Source: Hydrogenimonas sp. | GTDB taxonomy: Bacteria > Campylobacterota > Campylobacteria > Campylobacterales > Hydrogenimonadaceae | Assembly (NCBI GenBank): GCA_003945285.1 | Contig: AP019005.1 | Span: 1,502,001 to 1,566,000, forward strand | Direction of reading: 5' to 3' | DNA length: 64,000 nucleotides | Shown: positions 16,677 through 25,144 of the stretch, one piece after another | Position numbering within the stretch: position 1 is the stretch's first letter | How the letters are laid out: each line of letters opens with the position of its first letter | Program-made: the position numbers and the translations under genes | The notes under the pieces: model-generated | Databases searched by the model: none | What the model saw: the letters and a program-made list of their open reading frames with translations, nothing else | What the model was told of the DNA's origin: nothing

Positions 16677-18365
16677 ATGAGTATTGATTGGGATTATAGT
16701 AATAGAAATTGCGATGACGACGGAACGCTGCAGAAAATCTGTAAAATTGCAATGTTTTATGCTGGGCATTTTAAAAACCAGCGTGAGATGTTCGCTGGAT
16801 TGATCAATGAATATTTTAGTAAATCCAATAAGACTAAGAAAAAAATAAATTTCAATAACAATGAAATAGAGATAAAAGATCCGTTTACATTGATGCTCGA
16901 CTATTTGGGAAGAGGAGACGATGAGAGGAACAAATACTATAATAAAATATTAGGAAAAGAAGAAACACATTTCTATTTAGGCGTTCAGAAGTTGGTCAGA
17001 ACGAAAACACAGCATCTAAAGAGTTATAAAGATCAAACAGATTATGATAATAATTTTGCCACTCAAATAAGAAAAATTTTTTTAGATAATAATGATGATG
17101 AACTAAAAAAATTTCTTGACGCAAACGACATCGCCCAATTCATCGCTCTCTTTCAAAAACCGACCGTAACGGCCACCTCCGTTCTTTATTGGCTCTTTCC
17201 CCATCAATTCATCCCTTACGACAGGCATACGAAATATTATCTGGAGAAATTGGGTTGTCAAAAAAAATATAATTGCTTGATTTTGACCAAATTTCACGCC
17301 GATTTAGAAAAAGATGAGTGGAACAAGTATTTCTCCGCCATTTTTTGTCTGTCGCAAAAAAATGTATTCAACCCTACCAACAATTCCTATCCGGTAGAGC
17401 TCCATCCCGCGGCGGTTTGTGCCATGAGTCTGCTGGCCTATGCGGATACGAAGGGGGTCAACGAGATTCTCGAGGAGATGATTAAAGGGAAGAGGGATGC
17501 GAAAAATCTGGTCATTACCGGTATTCCCGGTACGGGAAAGACCCATGCGGTGGTGCGGTTCCTGGAAGAGAATAAGGAGATAGGCGGTTACAGGTTCGTG
17601 CAGTTTCACCCCTCCTACGATTATGAAGATTTCATCGAAGGGCTGAAACCGTTTCCCGATAATAATAATTTGACCTTCAAACTGGTTCCCGGTATATTCA
17701 AGGAGTTGTGCAGGGAAGCGATAAAAGATAAAAATAAGAAATACGTTATGGTCATCGACGAGATCAACCGCGCCAACCTCTCACGGGTATTCGGGGAACT
17801 GCTCTACTGCCTGGAGTATCGCGGCAAGCCGGTCGACACGAAGATGACGGGGTATATCAAAGGCCTTTCTGATGAAGATGAACAAAAAAAACATACCGTC
17901 GATCATAATAATGAGAATAGTGGCCGTTTCGAGATTCCCGAAAACGTCCTGGTCATCGGCACCATGAACGACGTGGACCGCAGCGTCGACGCTTTCGACC
18001 TGGCGTTGAGACGGCGTTTCGTCTGGGAAGAGGTCGATTTCGACAGGTTTCAGCTCGCCGTGTACGACAAATTTTTCGAAAGAAAAATGGGGATTGAGAA
18101 CATTTTTGCCCTCATCGAAAAAGCCGAGAAGCTCAACGAGAAAATCGAAGAGAAGATGGGCAAAAACTTCAGGGTCGGGCATACCTACTTTTTCAAAGTC
18201 GCCGACTACCTGAAAAACAAGGATTATTTTGACAGTGCCCTGGAGGATCTCTGGCGCTTTCACCTGCACTCCCTGCTCAAAGAGTATTTGAAGATGCACT
18301 ACGACGAAAGCGAGATCGATGAAGAACTCAAAGAGTTCGAAAAAATCGTCGTCGGAGACAAGTGA
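16677..18365 (+). CDS. mcrB: McrB-like AAA+ GTPase of a modification-dependent restriction system
   Basis: Protein of ~562 residues. The C-terminal half is a McrB AAA+ domain: Walker A GIPGTGKTHAV (near 281), Walker B VMVIDEINRANLSRVFGE (near 360) and the McrB signature GTMNDVDRSVDAFDLALRRRF (near 427). It should hydrolyse GTP and drive the nuclease McrC on modified DNA. The first ~150 residues are encoded by strongly AT-rich DNA unlike the rest and show no known recognition domain; this is where McrB proteins carry their specificity module. I chose the ATG at 16677, which follows AAAGGAAC. The stop overlaps the mcrC start by four bases. Confidence 0.9.
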   Translation: MSIDWDYSNRNCDDDGTLQKICKIAMFYAGHFKNQREMFAGLINEYFSKSNKTKKKINFNNNEIEIKDPFTLMLDYLGRGDDERNKYYNKILGKEETHFYLGVQKLVRTKTQHLKSYKDQTDYDNNFATQIRKIFLDNNDDELKKFLDANDIAQFIALFQKPTVTATSVLYWLFPHQFIPYDRHTKYYLEKLGCQKKYNCLILTKFHADLEKDEWNKYFSAIFCLSQKNVFNPTNNSYPVELHPAAVCAMSLLAYADTKGVNEILEEMIKGKRDAKNLVITGIPGTGKTHAVVRFLEENKEIGGYRFVQFHPSYDYEDFIEGLKPFPDNNNLTFKLVPGIFKELCREAIKDKNKKYVMVIDEINRANLSRVFGELLYCLEYRGKPVDTKMTGYIKGLSDEDEQKKHTVDHNNENSGRFEIPENVLVIGTMNDVDRSVDAFDLALRRRFVWEEVDFDRFQLAVYDKFFERKMGIENIFALIEKAEKLNEKIEEKMGKNFRVGHTYFFKVADYLKNKDYFDSALEDLWRFHLHSLLKEYLKMHYDESEIDEELKEFEKIVVGDK

Positions 18366-19981
18366 AAATAGAGACTCGAGCCATGTCCAAAGCGCTGAAA
18401 GAATTGACGGATTACATGGTCGATGTGCCGTTGGACAAAGAAAGCCAAACAAACATAAAGTCTTCCCATACATTCACCGCCACGAAAGAAGATGTCGTCT
18501 ACGGAAGAAGCGAAGAGCCCGTCATCACTTTCGATGTAGGGAAAACCGCCAAGGGAAATAGGGAGGTCAGAGTGACCACCTACGGTTACATCGGTTCTTT
18601 CCATATCAAGATCGGGAAGTGGGAAAAAGAGGTCTCCATAGGCTACAGGTTCGGCAAGCCGGTTCTCGAACGGATGGTGGCGAGGTCGATGGGCTTCGAC
18701 TCTTTCATTCACTACGATCGAAGCGGTGAGGGAAAGAAGAAGGCGGAGGAGCGTATCGTCATAGTGATGATGTGCCTCGCCTACGTGCTTGCCATGGAAA
18801 AGGCGACGGCGCTGGGGCTGCCCCAGGGCTACCGTCGGCGGGAATACAGGGAGAGCTCTTTGCGCGGGCAGGTGGATGTCTCCCGTTTCGTGCGCAAGGA
18901 CATCCCTTTCATGGGGAAGATATCTTCCGTCCTCTACGAACGGGTCGAGGCGCAGGAGATCATCGACCTGCTCGACGCGGCCTTCGGAGTCGTGGAAAGG
19001 GAGAACCGGAATCTGGTCAATCGTCGCGTCTGGGGCATCCGGCAATATGTGCGGGAGAGAGCGAGCCGGCGTTTCGTCGACCGGCGCGTCGTGGAAAAAG
19101 CCCTGGGGCATCGGCTGCTCAAAAATCCCCTCTACGCCCATTTCAAAAAGGCGGTGGAGCTGGCGGCGAGGCTGATTCGGCTCGACGATACGCAGAAGGA
19201 GGGCAAATTCGAAACCTACCTGTTCGACGTCAACGCCATGTGGGAGGGGTACGTTTATGCACTGCTCAAAGAAGCGGTGGAGTCGGACGAAGATTTGAAA
19301 GGGAGCTGGCGCGTCCTGCACGAGCCGGAACTGCCGGTTTACGAAGCGTGCTTTTTTCGGCGGCTCATGAAACCGGACGTCGTCATCGTCAACGAAAGTG
19401 AAAAGCGAGTGCTGGTGCTCGACGCAAAATCCAAGCGCATGGCTTGCCGCGGGAGCGGACGTCACGACATGGGGGACCTGGACAGGGGGGACTTTTTTCA
19501 GCTTCATACCTACATGAGCTACTACCGGGGCGCGGGTTACGAAGTGCTTGGCGGAGGACTCCTCTACCCCATGGAAAAAAGTTGCGCGGAGCGCTCCTGC
19601 GAATGGTTCGGGGACGAAAAAGGCAGCTTCTTCGTAGAGGGCCTCGAGCTCGATTTCATGGATGAAATCGATAGACAAGTAGAAGAGATTGACCAGTTCA
19701 AGGAAAATTATAATCCGAACAAGACAGAGCTAATAAGCAAGCTAAACGAATTACTAACAGATGGTGATTCAAATAAAACGGAAATTGATGAAGATGAGAT
19801 AGAAAGACGGTTTAGTTTTATATGGACCACAAGAAATAGATTAAACAGAAATAATGTTGATAATAAAGAAGAGTGGAAAAAATTGATAGAAGAAATTAAA
19901 AACAGACGCTATGAAAAAAAGATAACGGCTTCGGAAGAAAAATTCTGCCAAGCGATTATGGGGTATTTGAAACAGTCGTGA
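18362..19981 (+). CDS. mcrC: McrC-like nuclease subunit
   Basis: Protein of 539 residues starting with GTG, with a four-base overlap with mcrB. The middle contains McrC-type segments (EYRESSLRGQVDVSRFV) and the C-terminal region a PD-(D/E)XK nuclease core: MKPDVVIVNESEKRVLVLDAKSK (near 335-357), with the Asp and Asp-x-Lys residues intact. It should cleave DNA when activated by McrB. The last ~100 residues (from about 19680) are encoded by AT-rich DNA and are Asn/Lys/Glu-rich, unlike the rest; this tail is longer than typical McrC and may be an added module. Confidence 0.88.
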   Translation: MKIETRAMSKALKELTDYMVDVPLDKESQTNIKSSHTFTATKEDVVYGRSEEPVITFDVGKTAKGNREVRVTTYGYIGSFHIKIGKWEKEVSIGYRFGKPVLERMVARSMGFDSFIHYDRSGEGKKKAEERIVIVMMCLAYVLAMEKATALGLPQGYRRREYRESSLRGQVDVSRFVRKDIPFMGKISSVLYERVEAQEIIDLLDAAFGVVERENRNLVNRRVWGIRQYVRERASRRFVDRRVVEKALGHRLLKNPLYAHFKKAVELAARLIRLDDTQKEGKFETYLFDVNAMWEGYVYALLKEAVESDEDLKGSWRVLHEPELPVYEACFFRRLMKPDVVIVNESEKRVLVLDAKSKRMACRGSGRHDMGDLDRGDFFQLHTYMSYYRGAGYEVLGGGLLYPMEKSCAERSCEWFGDEKGSFFVEGLELDFMDEIDRQVEEIDQFKENYNPNKTELISKLNELLTDGDSNKTEIDEDEIERRFSFIWTTRNRLNRNNVDNKEEWKKLIEEIKNRRYEKKITASEEKFCQAIMGYLKQS

Positions 19982-20020
19982 TCGGAGCGTGGCGTTGCCG
20001 TCCGACGGGGGGCGGTCCCC

Positions 20021-20944
20021 TCATCTTTCGGCTTCTTTCACGATACCTTCCGCGAAAGCGGTATCCCGGCCCGTTCGACGCAGGTAGGCCAGAACGGATT
20101 CGAGTGCCCTTCTGCCTTCATCGCCGGCTTTGGCGTAAAGGTCGGCAAATTCCGACTTCGCGTCGACCCCTTCGTGCAGCCGGTAGAGGAAGAGATGGGC
20201 GGGGGCGTAATTTTTCATGGCCGCCAGCAGTTCGTACCTGCCGTAATCGAAGGTGTCGATGAAGGCAAACGTCCGTTCCATGGCACCGAAAGAGCGGGGT
20301 TGCTCCATAAGAGTGCCGATTTTTTCCAGGGTCTCTTCCTCTTTCGTATCGGGAAAGGCGGTCATGAAAAGGCGATTGAGCAGTTTCGCCAATGTGTCGT
20401 CGGTCAATATCCCCCTTTTTTCCAGCAGCACCAGCAGCTTTTCGAATCTTTCCGCTCCGGGGTGGGCTTTTTCGAGCAGGGTCACGGGGTCCGTGCGATT
20501 CATGATGGAATCGTAGAGCCCTTCGTAGGCCAGAAGCATGTCGGCGTACAGGTCGTGTTTGACGTGGCCGTACTCGCTTTCGTAGAAGTCGAGTACATAT
20601 TCGAAAAAGCGCGGATCGGGATTCTCCACCGAGGCGATGAAAACCTTCCAATCATGTGGGTAGGTCAAGATGGGAACCAGAAGAAGCGGCAGGCCGCGTT
20701 CGCGCATCGTGCGGCTGAGATCTCCTTTCATCGTCAGGTAGCAGAAAATGTCGCGCGAGACATGCCTGAAAGCTTCGACGAGAAGGTCGTCGTCGTTGCC
20801 CGTTTCTGGCAGCTCCTCCCTCGCTTTCAGGAGTGTCTCCAAATCGTCATTTACAATCGCGTCGCGCAAGAAATCCGTTAACGGTTTCGGAACGTTAATA
20901 GCCTTCTTTGGAGCGGTGATTTGTCTGTCTGTGGTCAGCTTCAT
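20021..20944 (-). CDS. Uncharacterised all-helical protein
   Basis: Protein of ~307 residues that I do not recognise. It appears to be built of repeated helical pairs (LTDFLRDAIVNDDLETLLKA, then several FEYVLDFYES-type segments), somewhat like ankyrin- or HEAT-type solenoids but without a clear consensus. It is acidic and has no signal or membrane segment. The start at 20944 is fixed by GGAGGAT; a frame up to 20989 lacks an RBS. It is downstream of the winged-helix gene (45 bases apart), likely in one unit, and converges with mcrC. Confidence 0.65.
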   Translation of the reverse strand: MKLTTDRQITAPKKAINVPKPLTDFLRDAIVNDDLETLLKAREELPETGNDDDLLVEAFRHVSRDIFCYLTMKGDLSRTMRERGLPLLLVPILTYPHDWKVFIASVENPDPRFFEYVLDFYESEYGHVKHDLYADMLLAYEGLYDSIMNRTDPVTLLEKAHPGAERFEKLLVLLEKRGILTDDTLAKLLNRLFMTAFPDTKEEETLEKIGTLMEQPRSFGAMERTFAFIDTFDYGRYELLAAMKNYAPAHLFLYRLHEGVDAKSEFADLYAKAGDEGRRALESVLAYLRRTGRDTAFAEGIVKEAER

Positions 20945-20989
20945 GCAAGATCCTCCTTCATGGTATCTCTGTCTCCCCGGATACAGCAA

Positions 20990-21667
20990 TCAAAGAAATC
21001 TTTTGAGTTCTTCGATGATATGATCGGACATGGGGATACCTTGTTTTTTCAACTTTTTCATACACTCGTAGCGCTCTTTGTCTCTATTAGTCGAGATCTC
21101 CTCGTCGAACAGTTTTGGACATGCGTTTTTTAGATATTTGGCGAATTTTCGTACATGCTCATGGTTCTTTTCATCTTTCAGTTTTTCATACATGTGCTTC
21201 ACTTTTATCCAGGGAAGATTCCTGTAGAACTCTCCGGCGGAGATGGAAGTGAAGAGGAGTTTGCCCATTCCCTCGACATGCATCTCCTCACACTCAATCA
21301 GCGAGGTTCCTGCGATCCTATCCAGAGCCCAATCGACATAAGATGTGTCGGTTTCCTGTCGAGCCTCTTTGTTCGAGGCGATCGCGGCCAATGAGATAAG
21401 TACGAATTTTTCGTAATCATCTTTTTGCGGTTCCTCTATCTGAATGAAGTATTCTCCGGTCACGGTATCGTTCTTGGCGAGTATGTAGAGTTCGGTCAAT
21501 TCGTCCAGGCGCCTGTTGACAGATATCTTCTCGGCGCGGGTCAGTTTCCTTCCATATTTTTGGGTGAGTTTTTCGTAAATTTCCTTGTTGGTTGTCGTTG
21601 TAGAGCCGTTTTTACGAATTTTCAAAATGATCTCCAAAATTTCTTGCTGTACCGAAAATTTGCTCAT
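20990..21667 (-). CDS. Uncharacterised protein with winged-helix-like N-terminus
   Basis: Protein of 225 residues. The first ~80 residues (VQQEILEIILKIRKNGSTTT, then NKEIYEKLTQKYG and NRRLDELTELYILAK) have the pattern of a winged helix, so it may bind DNA. The remainder is helical and basic with no motif I know. A strong RBS (GGAGAG) precedes the ATG. The palindrome promoter P3 points at it from 318 bases upstream. It is the best candidate in island I for the protein that binds the palindrome, but nothing in the sequence proves this. Confidence 0.65.
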   Translation of the reverse strand: MSKFSVQQEILEIILKIRKNGSTTTTNKEIYEKLTQKYGRKLTRAEKISVNRRLDELTELYILAKNDTVTGEYFIQIEEPQKDDYEKFVLISLAAIASNKEARQETDTSYVDWALDRIAGTSLIECEEMHVEGMGKLLFTSISAGEFYRNLPWIKVKHMYEKLKDEKNHEHVRKFAKYLKNACPKLFDEEISTNRDKERYECMKKLKKQGIPMSDHIIEELKRFL

Positions 21668-22019
21668 ATTCGACTCTCCTATCTTACTTTTGCAAAAACG
21701 CCGGGGTTCTTCTCTTCTTGCACTGTTTCTTATATTTCGAGAACCCCTTTCGAGTTGTCGCCTCTTCTATTATCGACATATTTGCAGTTCGGATTATCTA
21801 TTATCCTCTCATGCTCTTTTGCCGCAGCACTCACCTAGGGGCATTGGGCATATAGTCGAACATTTCCGGTACCCGACGATCCGTTCGCCACCTTCGAAAC
21901 CTTCACGGGCGGTGAAAATATGACGGAATAGCGGGTTTTGCCGGGTCGATCCATGATTTACGGTGCCATTGTACAGCACATGTGTCACAAAAATTGTGAC
22001 ATCGGCATACGCAAACCGT
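21668..22019. other. Gene-free leader region downstream of P3
   Basis: No convincing coding frame is seen in these 352 bases. The palindrome promoter P3 (21968-21999) lies at the right end and would give a leader of about 290 bases before the winged-helix gene. I cannot recognise a riboswitch or other known RNA in it. Confidence 0.5.
21968..21999 (-). promoter_or_regulatory. Island palindrome promoter P3 (winged-helix gene)
   Basis: Palindrome TCACAAAAATTGTGA at 21985-21999. Read leftward, TACAAT follows after 11 bases (complement of 21968-21973). Same spacing as P1, P2, P4 and P5. Confidence 0.8.
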
Positions 22020-22766
22020 TCAGCGGCCGTTCGCATCTCTTATCAGGTGAAGGAAGTCGTACATGCCGTAGAAAATTTCCAATCTGAATCGTTTTGAGAC
22101 GATCCGCCCTTTCTCCTTCAAATCGTCCCAAAGATCGAAAAAAGTGTCGTCCCCGGTACACCCATGACGGTCTTCCCCGATGTAGATCAGGTTGCTTATC
22201 GTGTCGTGCTCGGAGAAATATTTCAATACGTCATGCGCCAAAGGCTCCAGGTAGGGAGGCCACGAGAGGATGATCGTGTCAATCTCGTCGACCAGGTCGT
22301 ACGTTTGTATGAAGTCCTCGAAACTGCAGTCGATAATGTTGTCGAAGAGGGATATGCTATCCACTCCATAAGGACTACCCTCCATGCGGATGCCCAGCAG
22401 CCTGTTTTTCAGATGGGGGAGTCTCTTGGCCAGCATCCCCAGCATCAATCCGCTTCCGGCGCCGACGTCTAGAATGTATTTGCCTGCATCGTGATATTTT
22501 TCTACAAGTTTCTGAATCTTTTCCAAATTTGTATCCAAGGGTAAATAGTAACAGTATTTGCCCGCTATATACATTCTAAAATCTTCGGGCATCGGAAACT
22601 CGCCAAAAGCCCTTACATAGTCCAACAGATCATCGAATTCGCTGAACCCCAATATCTCCAGGTAGTCCATGGAGCTAAATGGATCCAGAGCCGTAAGCCT
22701 GCTGTCTATCAGCTCTTTCTCTTCTTTCGTTATATCTCTGTTTCTGCCTATTATTTTCTCTTTCAT
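22020..22766 (-). CDS. Class I SAM-dependent methyltransferase-like protein
   Basis: Protein of ~248 residues. Motif I of the Rossmann methyltransferase fold is seen in KYILDVGAGSGLMLGMLAKR (near 100), and IDTIILSWPPYLEPL (near 165) stands where the catalytic motif IV is expected. This resembles the N/S/D-PPY motif of amino-group methylases but has Ser-Trp in front; the substrate is unknown. The start at 22766 has GAAAGGAT upstream; longer frames lack an RBS. It lies downstream of the NusG-like gene on the same strand, with a hairpin between, and is probably partly driven by P4. Confidence 0.7.
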   Translation of the reverse strand: MKEKIIGRNRDITKEEKELIDSRLTALDPFSSMDYLEILGFSEFDDLLDYVRAFGEFPMPEDFRMYIAGKYCYYLPLDTNLEKIQKLVEKYHDAGKYILDVGAGSGLMLGMLAKRLPHLKNRLLGIRMEGSPYGVDSISLFDNIIDCSFEDFIQTYDLVDEIDTIILSWPPYLEPLAHDVLKYFSEHDTISNLIYIGEDRHGCTGDDTFFDLWDDLKEKGRIVSKRFRLEIFYGMYDFLHLIRDANGR

Positions 22767-22823
22767 TTCGATCCTTTCATGCAATGTAGCTTCAGGGGGT
22801 GCAGGGTGCGGTGAGTCCCTGCC

Positions 22824-22848
22824 AAAGCCTGGGCTCCGCTCAGGCTTT
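22824..22848 (-). terminator. Hairpin between NusG-like and methyltransferase genes
   Basis: An eight-base stem, AAAGCCTG (22824-22831) with CAGGCTTT (22841-22848), and a nine-base loop. It has no clear T-run on the leftward strand, so it may be an attenuator or processing site and not a full terminator. Confidence 0.4.
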
Positions 22849-22875
22849 GCGTAACGCAAGTCGAAGTCTCTCCTC

Positions 22876-23187
22876 TCACAGAAGCGGGGAAGGCTCCTCC
22901 TTTACGAGGCCCAGTTTTACGGCTTCCTCTTCAGGAAGAGGTATCGGGTATCGTGCGTCGCCGAGAATGGCGACGAAACCCGGTACACAGTTTTTCAGAT
23001 CTGTAAAGAGTGCTTTGTACTCTTTTGACGAGGTGTCAACACAGATATAGACGTACCCGGGAATCGGCCCGTTCATCTTGGCATCTATCAATGCGGGATG
23101 ACGATTCATATCGATAAGGTTTTGCAGGCTTTTGACGACTCTCTTCTCATATCTCGGTGCTGTTTGGATGGTGAACCAGTGATTCAT
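22876..23187 (-). CDS. NusG N-terminal-domain-only (NGN) protein
   Basis: Protein of ~103 residues. It starts MNHWFTIQTAPRYEKRVVKSLQN, the typical opening of a NusG NGN domain (W, aromatic, hydrophobic, then YEKRV), continues with GYVYICVDTSSKEY and ends PGFVAILGDARYPIPLPEEE, which matches the NGN ending before the linker. No KOW domain follows, and the frame stops ~13 residues later. NusG paralogues such as RfaH, LoaP or ActX bind RNA polymerase and suppress pausing in specific long operons. A KOW-less form should bind polymerase but not recruit rho or ribosomes. The start at 23187 follows AAAAGGAGC. P4 lies upstream. Confidence 0.8.
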   Translation of the reverse strand: MNHWFTIQTAPRYEKRVVKSLQNLIDMNRHPALIDAKMNGPIPGYVYICVDTSSKEYKALFTDLKNCVPGFVAILGDARYPIPLPEEEAVKLGLVKEEPSPLL

Positions 23188-23268
23188 GGGCGCTCCTTTT
23201 GAAAAATTTGGGCACAGGTGTATAGTGTGTGTTGTAAAATTGAGTGGAATTGAAAAAAAGACTCTGCA

Positions 23269-23300
23269 ATGATAGAGAAGAGTAGTCACAATAACTGTGA
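23269..23300 (-). promoter_or_regulatory. Island palindrome promoter P4 (NusG-like gene)
   Basis: Palindrome TCACAATAACTGTGA (23286-23300). Read leftward, TATCAT follows after 11 bases (complement of 23269-23274), 82 bases before the NusG-like start. In the rightward direction no -10 box is found at this distance. Confidence 0.82.
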
Positions 23301-23312
23301 CCCACGCCTGGA

Positions 23313-23342
23313 TTGCGCCGCATAACGATGGTTCGATATACT
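23313..23342 (+). promoter_or_regulatory. Probable promoter of the dGTPase gene
   Basis: TTGCGC (23313-23318) and TATACT (23337-23342) are 18 bases apart, and lie just right of the P4 palindrome. This would give the dGTPase gene a conventional promoter; the nearby palindrome could still affect it. Confidence 0.5.
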
Positions 23343-23370
23343 TTTACAAAAGAGTCGGAGGATAATATAT

Positions 23371-24693
23371 ATGTGGGACCGTTTACTCAGCAGTAAGAGG
23401 GTGGGAGCCGAGAGCGCTTTTCGGAGTAGTTGCGAAAGTCGGGACAACTTTCATAAAGATTACGACCGTATCATCTTTTCACACGCTTTTCGAAGGCTTT
23501 CGAAAAAGACACAGGTGCATCCGCTTTCGAAAAACGACCATGTCCACAACCGTATGACCCACAGTCTCGAAGTGGCCAGTGTGGGCAGAAGCCTGGGACT
23601 CGGAGCCGGTAAAGTGCTGAAAGCAAAAAAGATCCCCGTCGATCCGTATCAAATCGCCTACATCGTCCAGACCGCATGCCTTGCCCACGATCTTGGAAAT
23701 CCCCCTTTCGGCCATGCCGGGGAGGATGTGATAAAGGTATGGTTCAGGGAGAACGTGGAACGTCTGCCGGATATGGATGAAACACAGCGCAACGATTTTC
23801 GTCATTTCGACGGCAACGCCCAGAGCTTTCGCATCGTCACGCAACTGGAGAACTATCTGTACAACGGAGGTCTCCGGCTCACCTACGCCACCCTCGCCAC
23901 CCTCGTGAAATACCCCTTCTCATCTAACGAGTGTAAAAAAAGAGAAAAATCGAAATTTGGCTATTTTCAGAGCGAGAAAGAGCTTTTCGACCGAATCTTC
24001 GATGCTCTGGGCCTAAGGAACGACGACGGAAGCTACCGCAGGCACCCGCTCTCCTATCTCATGGAGGCGGCGGACGACATCTGTTACGCTCTTCTGGACA
24101 TAGAGGACGCGCTGGAACTGGGCATCGTGCGATGGGAAGATGTGGAGGAGATATTTTTCAAACTGACGGGTGAGAGTAAAGTCCGTGAAATCCTCTCCTC
24201 GAAAGGTCTGCCTCCTTCGCATCTCCATTCCAAGATCATCGCCTTCGCCATCACCCATCTCGTCGACGAGGGAATGGAGACATTCGAAAGAGAGTACGAT
24301 CGTATCGTCTCCACGGGACTGGAGAGTGATCTCGTTGCCTGCTTCGATAACCGGGCCCTGAGAGAGGGGTTGCAGGAGGCCAAAGATTTCGGGGTCGCCT
24401 CCATATTTTCCAACCGGCGGAACGTGGAACTCGAGCTGGGGGCCTACAGCATCATAAAAACGATTCTCGATGCGCTTGTCGACGCCGCATGCCGACACGC
24501 GCAAAACGAAAAGCTGAGCTTCTATCAGAAAAAGGCGCTTATGCTCATGGGTGAGAAGTCACCGCTGAAACTCCGGCCCGCGAACACATATGAAGCGATT
24601 CAGAGGGTCGTCGATTACGTCTCCGGCATGACAGACAACCATGCCCATCACGTCGCCCGGCAGCTTAAAGGAGTTTTCAGCGGCGTCGAATAA
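23371..24693 (+). CDS. dgt: dGTP triphosphohydrolase-like HD protein
   Basis: Protein of 440 residues of the HD-superfamily dNTPases. The metal-binding set is complete: HNRMTHSLEVASVGR (near 57), CLAHDLGNPPFGHAGEDVI (near 104), and SYLMEAADDICYALLDIEDA (near 232). It should split dNTPs, chiefly dGTP, into nucleoside and triphosphate. Bacterial dGTPases are known to defend against phages by draining dNTPs, and its place in this island next to McrBC suits that. RBS GGAGGAT precedes the start. It converges with a small gene to the right. Confidence 0.93.
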   Translation: MWDRLLSSKRVGAESAFRSSCESRDNFHKDYDRIIFSHAFRRLSKKTQVHPLSKNDHVHNRMTHSLEVASVGRSLGLGAGKVLKAKKIPVDPYQIAYIVQTACLAHDLGNPPFGHAGEDVIKVWFRENVERLPDMDETQRNDFRHFDGNAQSFRIVTQLENYLYNGGLRLTYATLATLVKYPFSSNECKKREKSKFGYFQSEKELFDRIFDALGLRNDDGSYRRHPLSYLMEAADDICYALLDIEDALELGIVRWEDVEEIFFKLTGESKVREILSSKGLPPSHLHSKIIAFAITHLVDEGMETFEREYDRIVSTGLESDLVACFDNRALREGLQEAKDFGVASIFSNRRNVELELGAYSIIKTILDALVDAACRHAQNEKLSFYQKKALMLMGEKSPLKLRPANTYEAIQRVVDYVSGMTDNHAHHVARQLKGVFSGVE

Positions 24694-24698
24694 CCCTG

Positions 24699-25040
24699 TC
24701 ACGCATCTTTGGTGATGGTTCCGTTTCTATATTTGGCTGTGAGATATTTTCGGAACTTCAAAAGAATGTATCGACGCTTGTCGGTCATAGAACTCCAAGC
24801 CTTTTCGTCCCTTTCGATCTGTGCCATGAATTTAACCAGCGAAACGAAATCCATCTGCATCTCTTTCATCGCTTCAAGGAACGGACTGCGATGGCTGCCC
24901 AGAAGAATTTCGACCTCCTCCAACTCCAGAAGCTTCAAAAACCAAAATTTATCAAGCCAATGTTTTTGATGGGAAGATGGAACTTTCGAAAAAAAATCGA
25001 TGATCGACCTGAAACGGTCTCCTCTATTTATAGCTGACAT
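24699..25040 (-). CDS. Uncharacterised small helical protein
   Basis: Protein of ~113 residues that I do not recognise. It is helical and charged with a Trp/Phe-rich stretch (HWLDKFWFLKLLELEEVE) and a basic C-terminus (RRYILLKFRKYLTAKYRN). The end resembles the end of the 225-residue winged-helix protein only in general character. The start at 25040 has AGGAGAAC upstream. It lies 104 bases downstream of the second ATPase on the same strand and is likely in its unit. Confidence 0.6.
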   Translation of the reverse strand: MSAINRGDRFRSIIDFFSKVPSSHQKHWLDKFWFLKLLELEEVEILLGSHRSPFLEAMKEMQMDFVSLVKFMAQIERDEKAWSSMTDKRRYILLKFRKYLTAKYRNGTITKDA

Positions 25041-25144
25041 GAGTTCTCCTTTCACTTTCTGTGCTCTATCATGCACCTACCCTGTTTTGTTTTTCAATAG
25101 AGTCGTGTCGCGACAGAGCATTACGCTTACATCCGATCTGTTTT

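Noticed and set aside
18299-19678. A 459-codon open frame antisense to mcrC
   Set aside because: The mcrC frame carries clear nuclease motifs; the antisense frame is His/Arg/Phe-rich nonsense of the kind seen opposite GC-rich genes.
21809-22036. A 75-codon leftward frame at P3
   Set aside because: Its start lies upstream of the promoter, it has no RBS and its composition is not protein-like.
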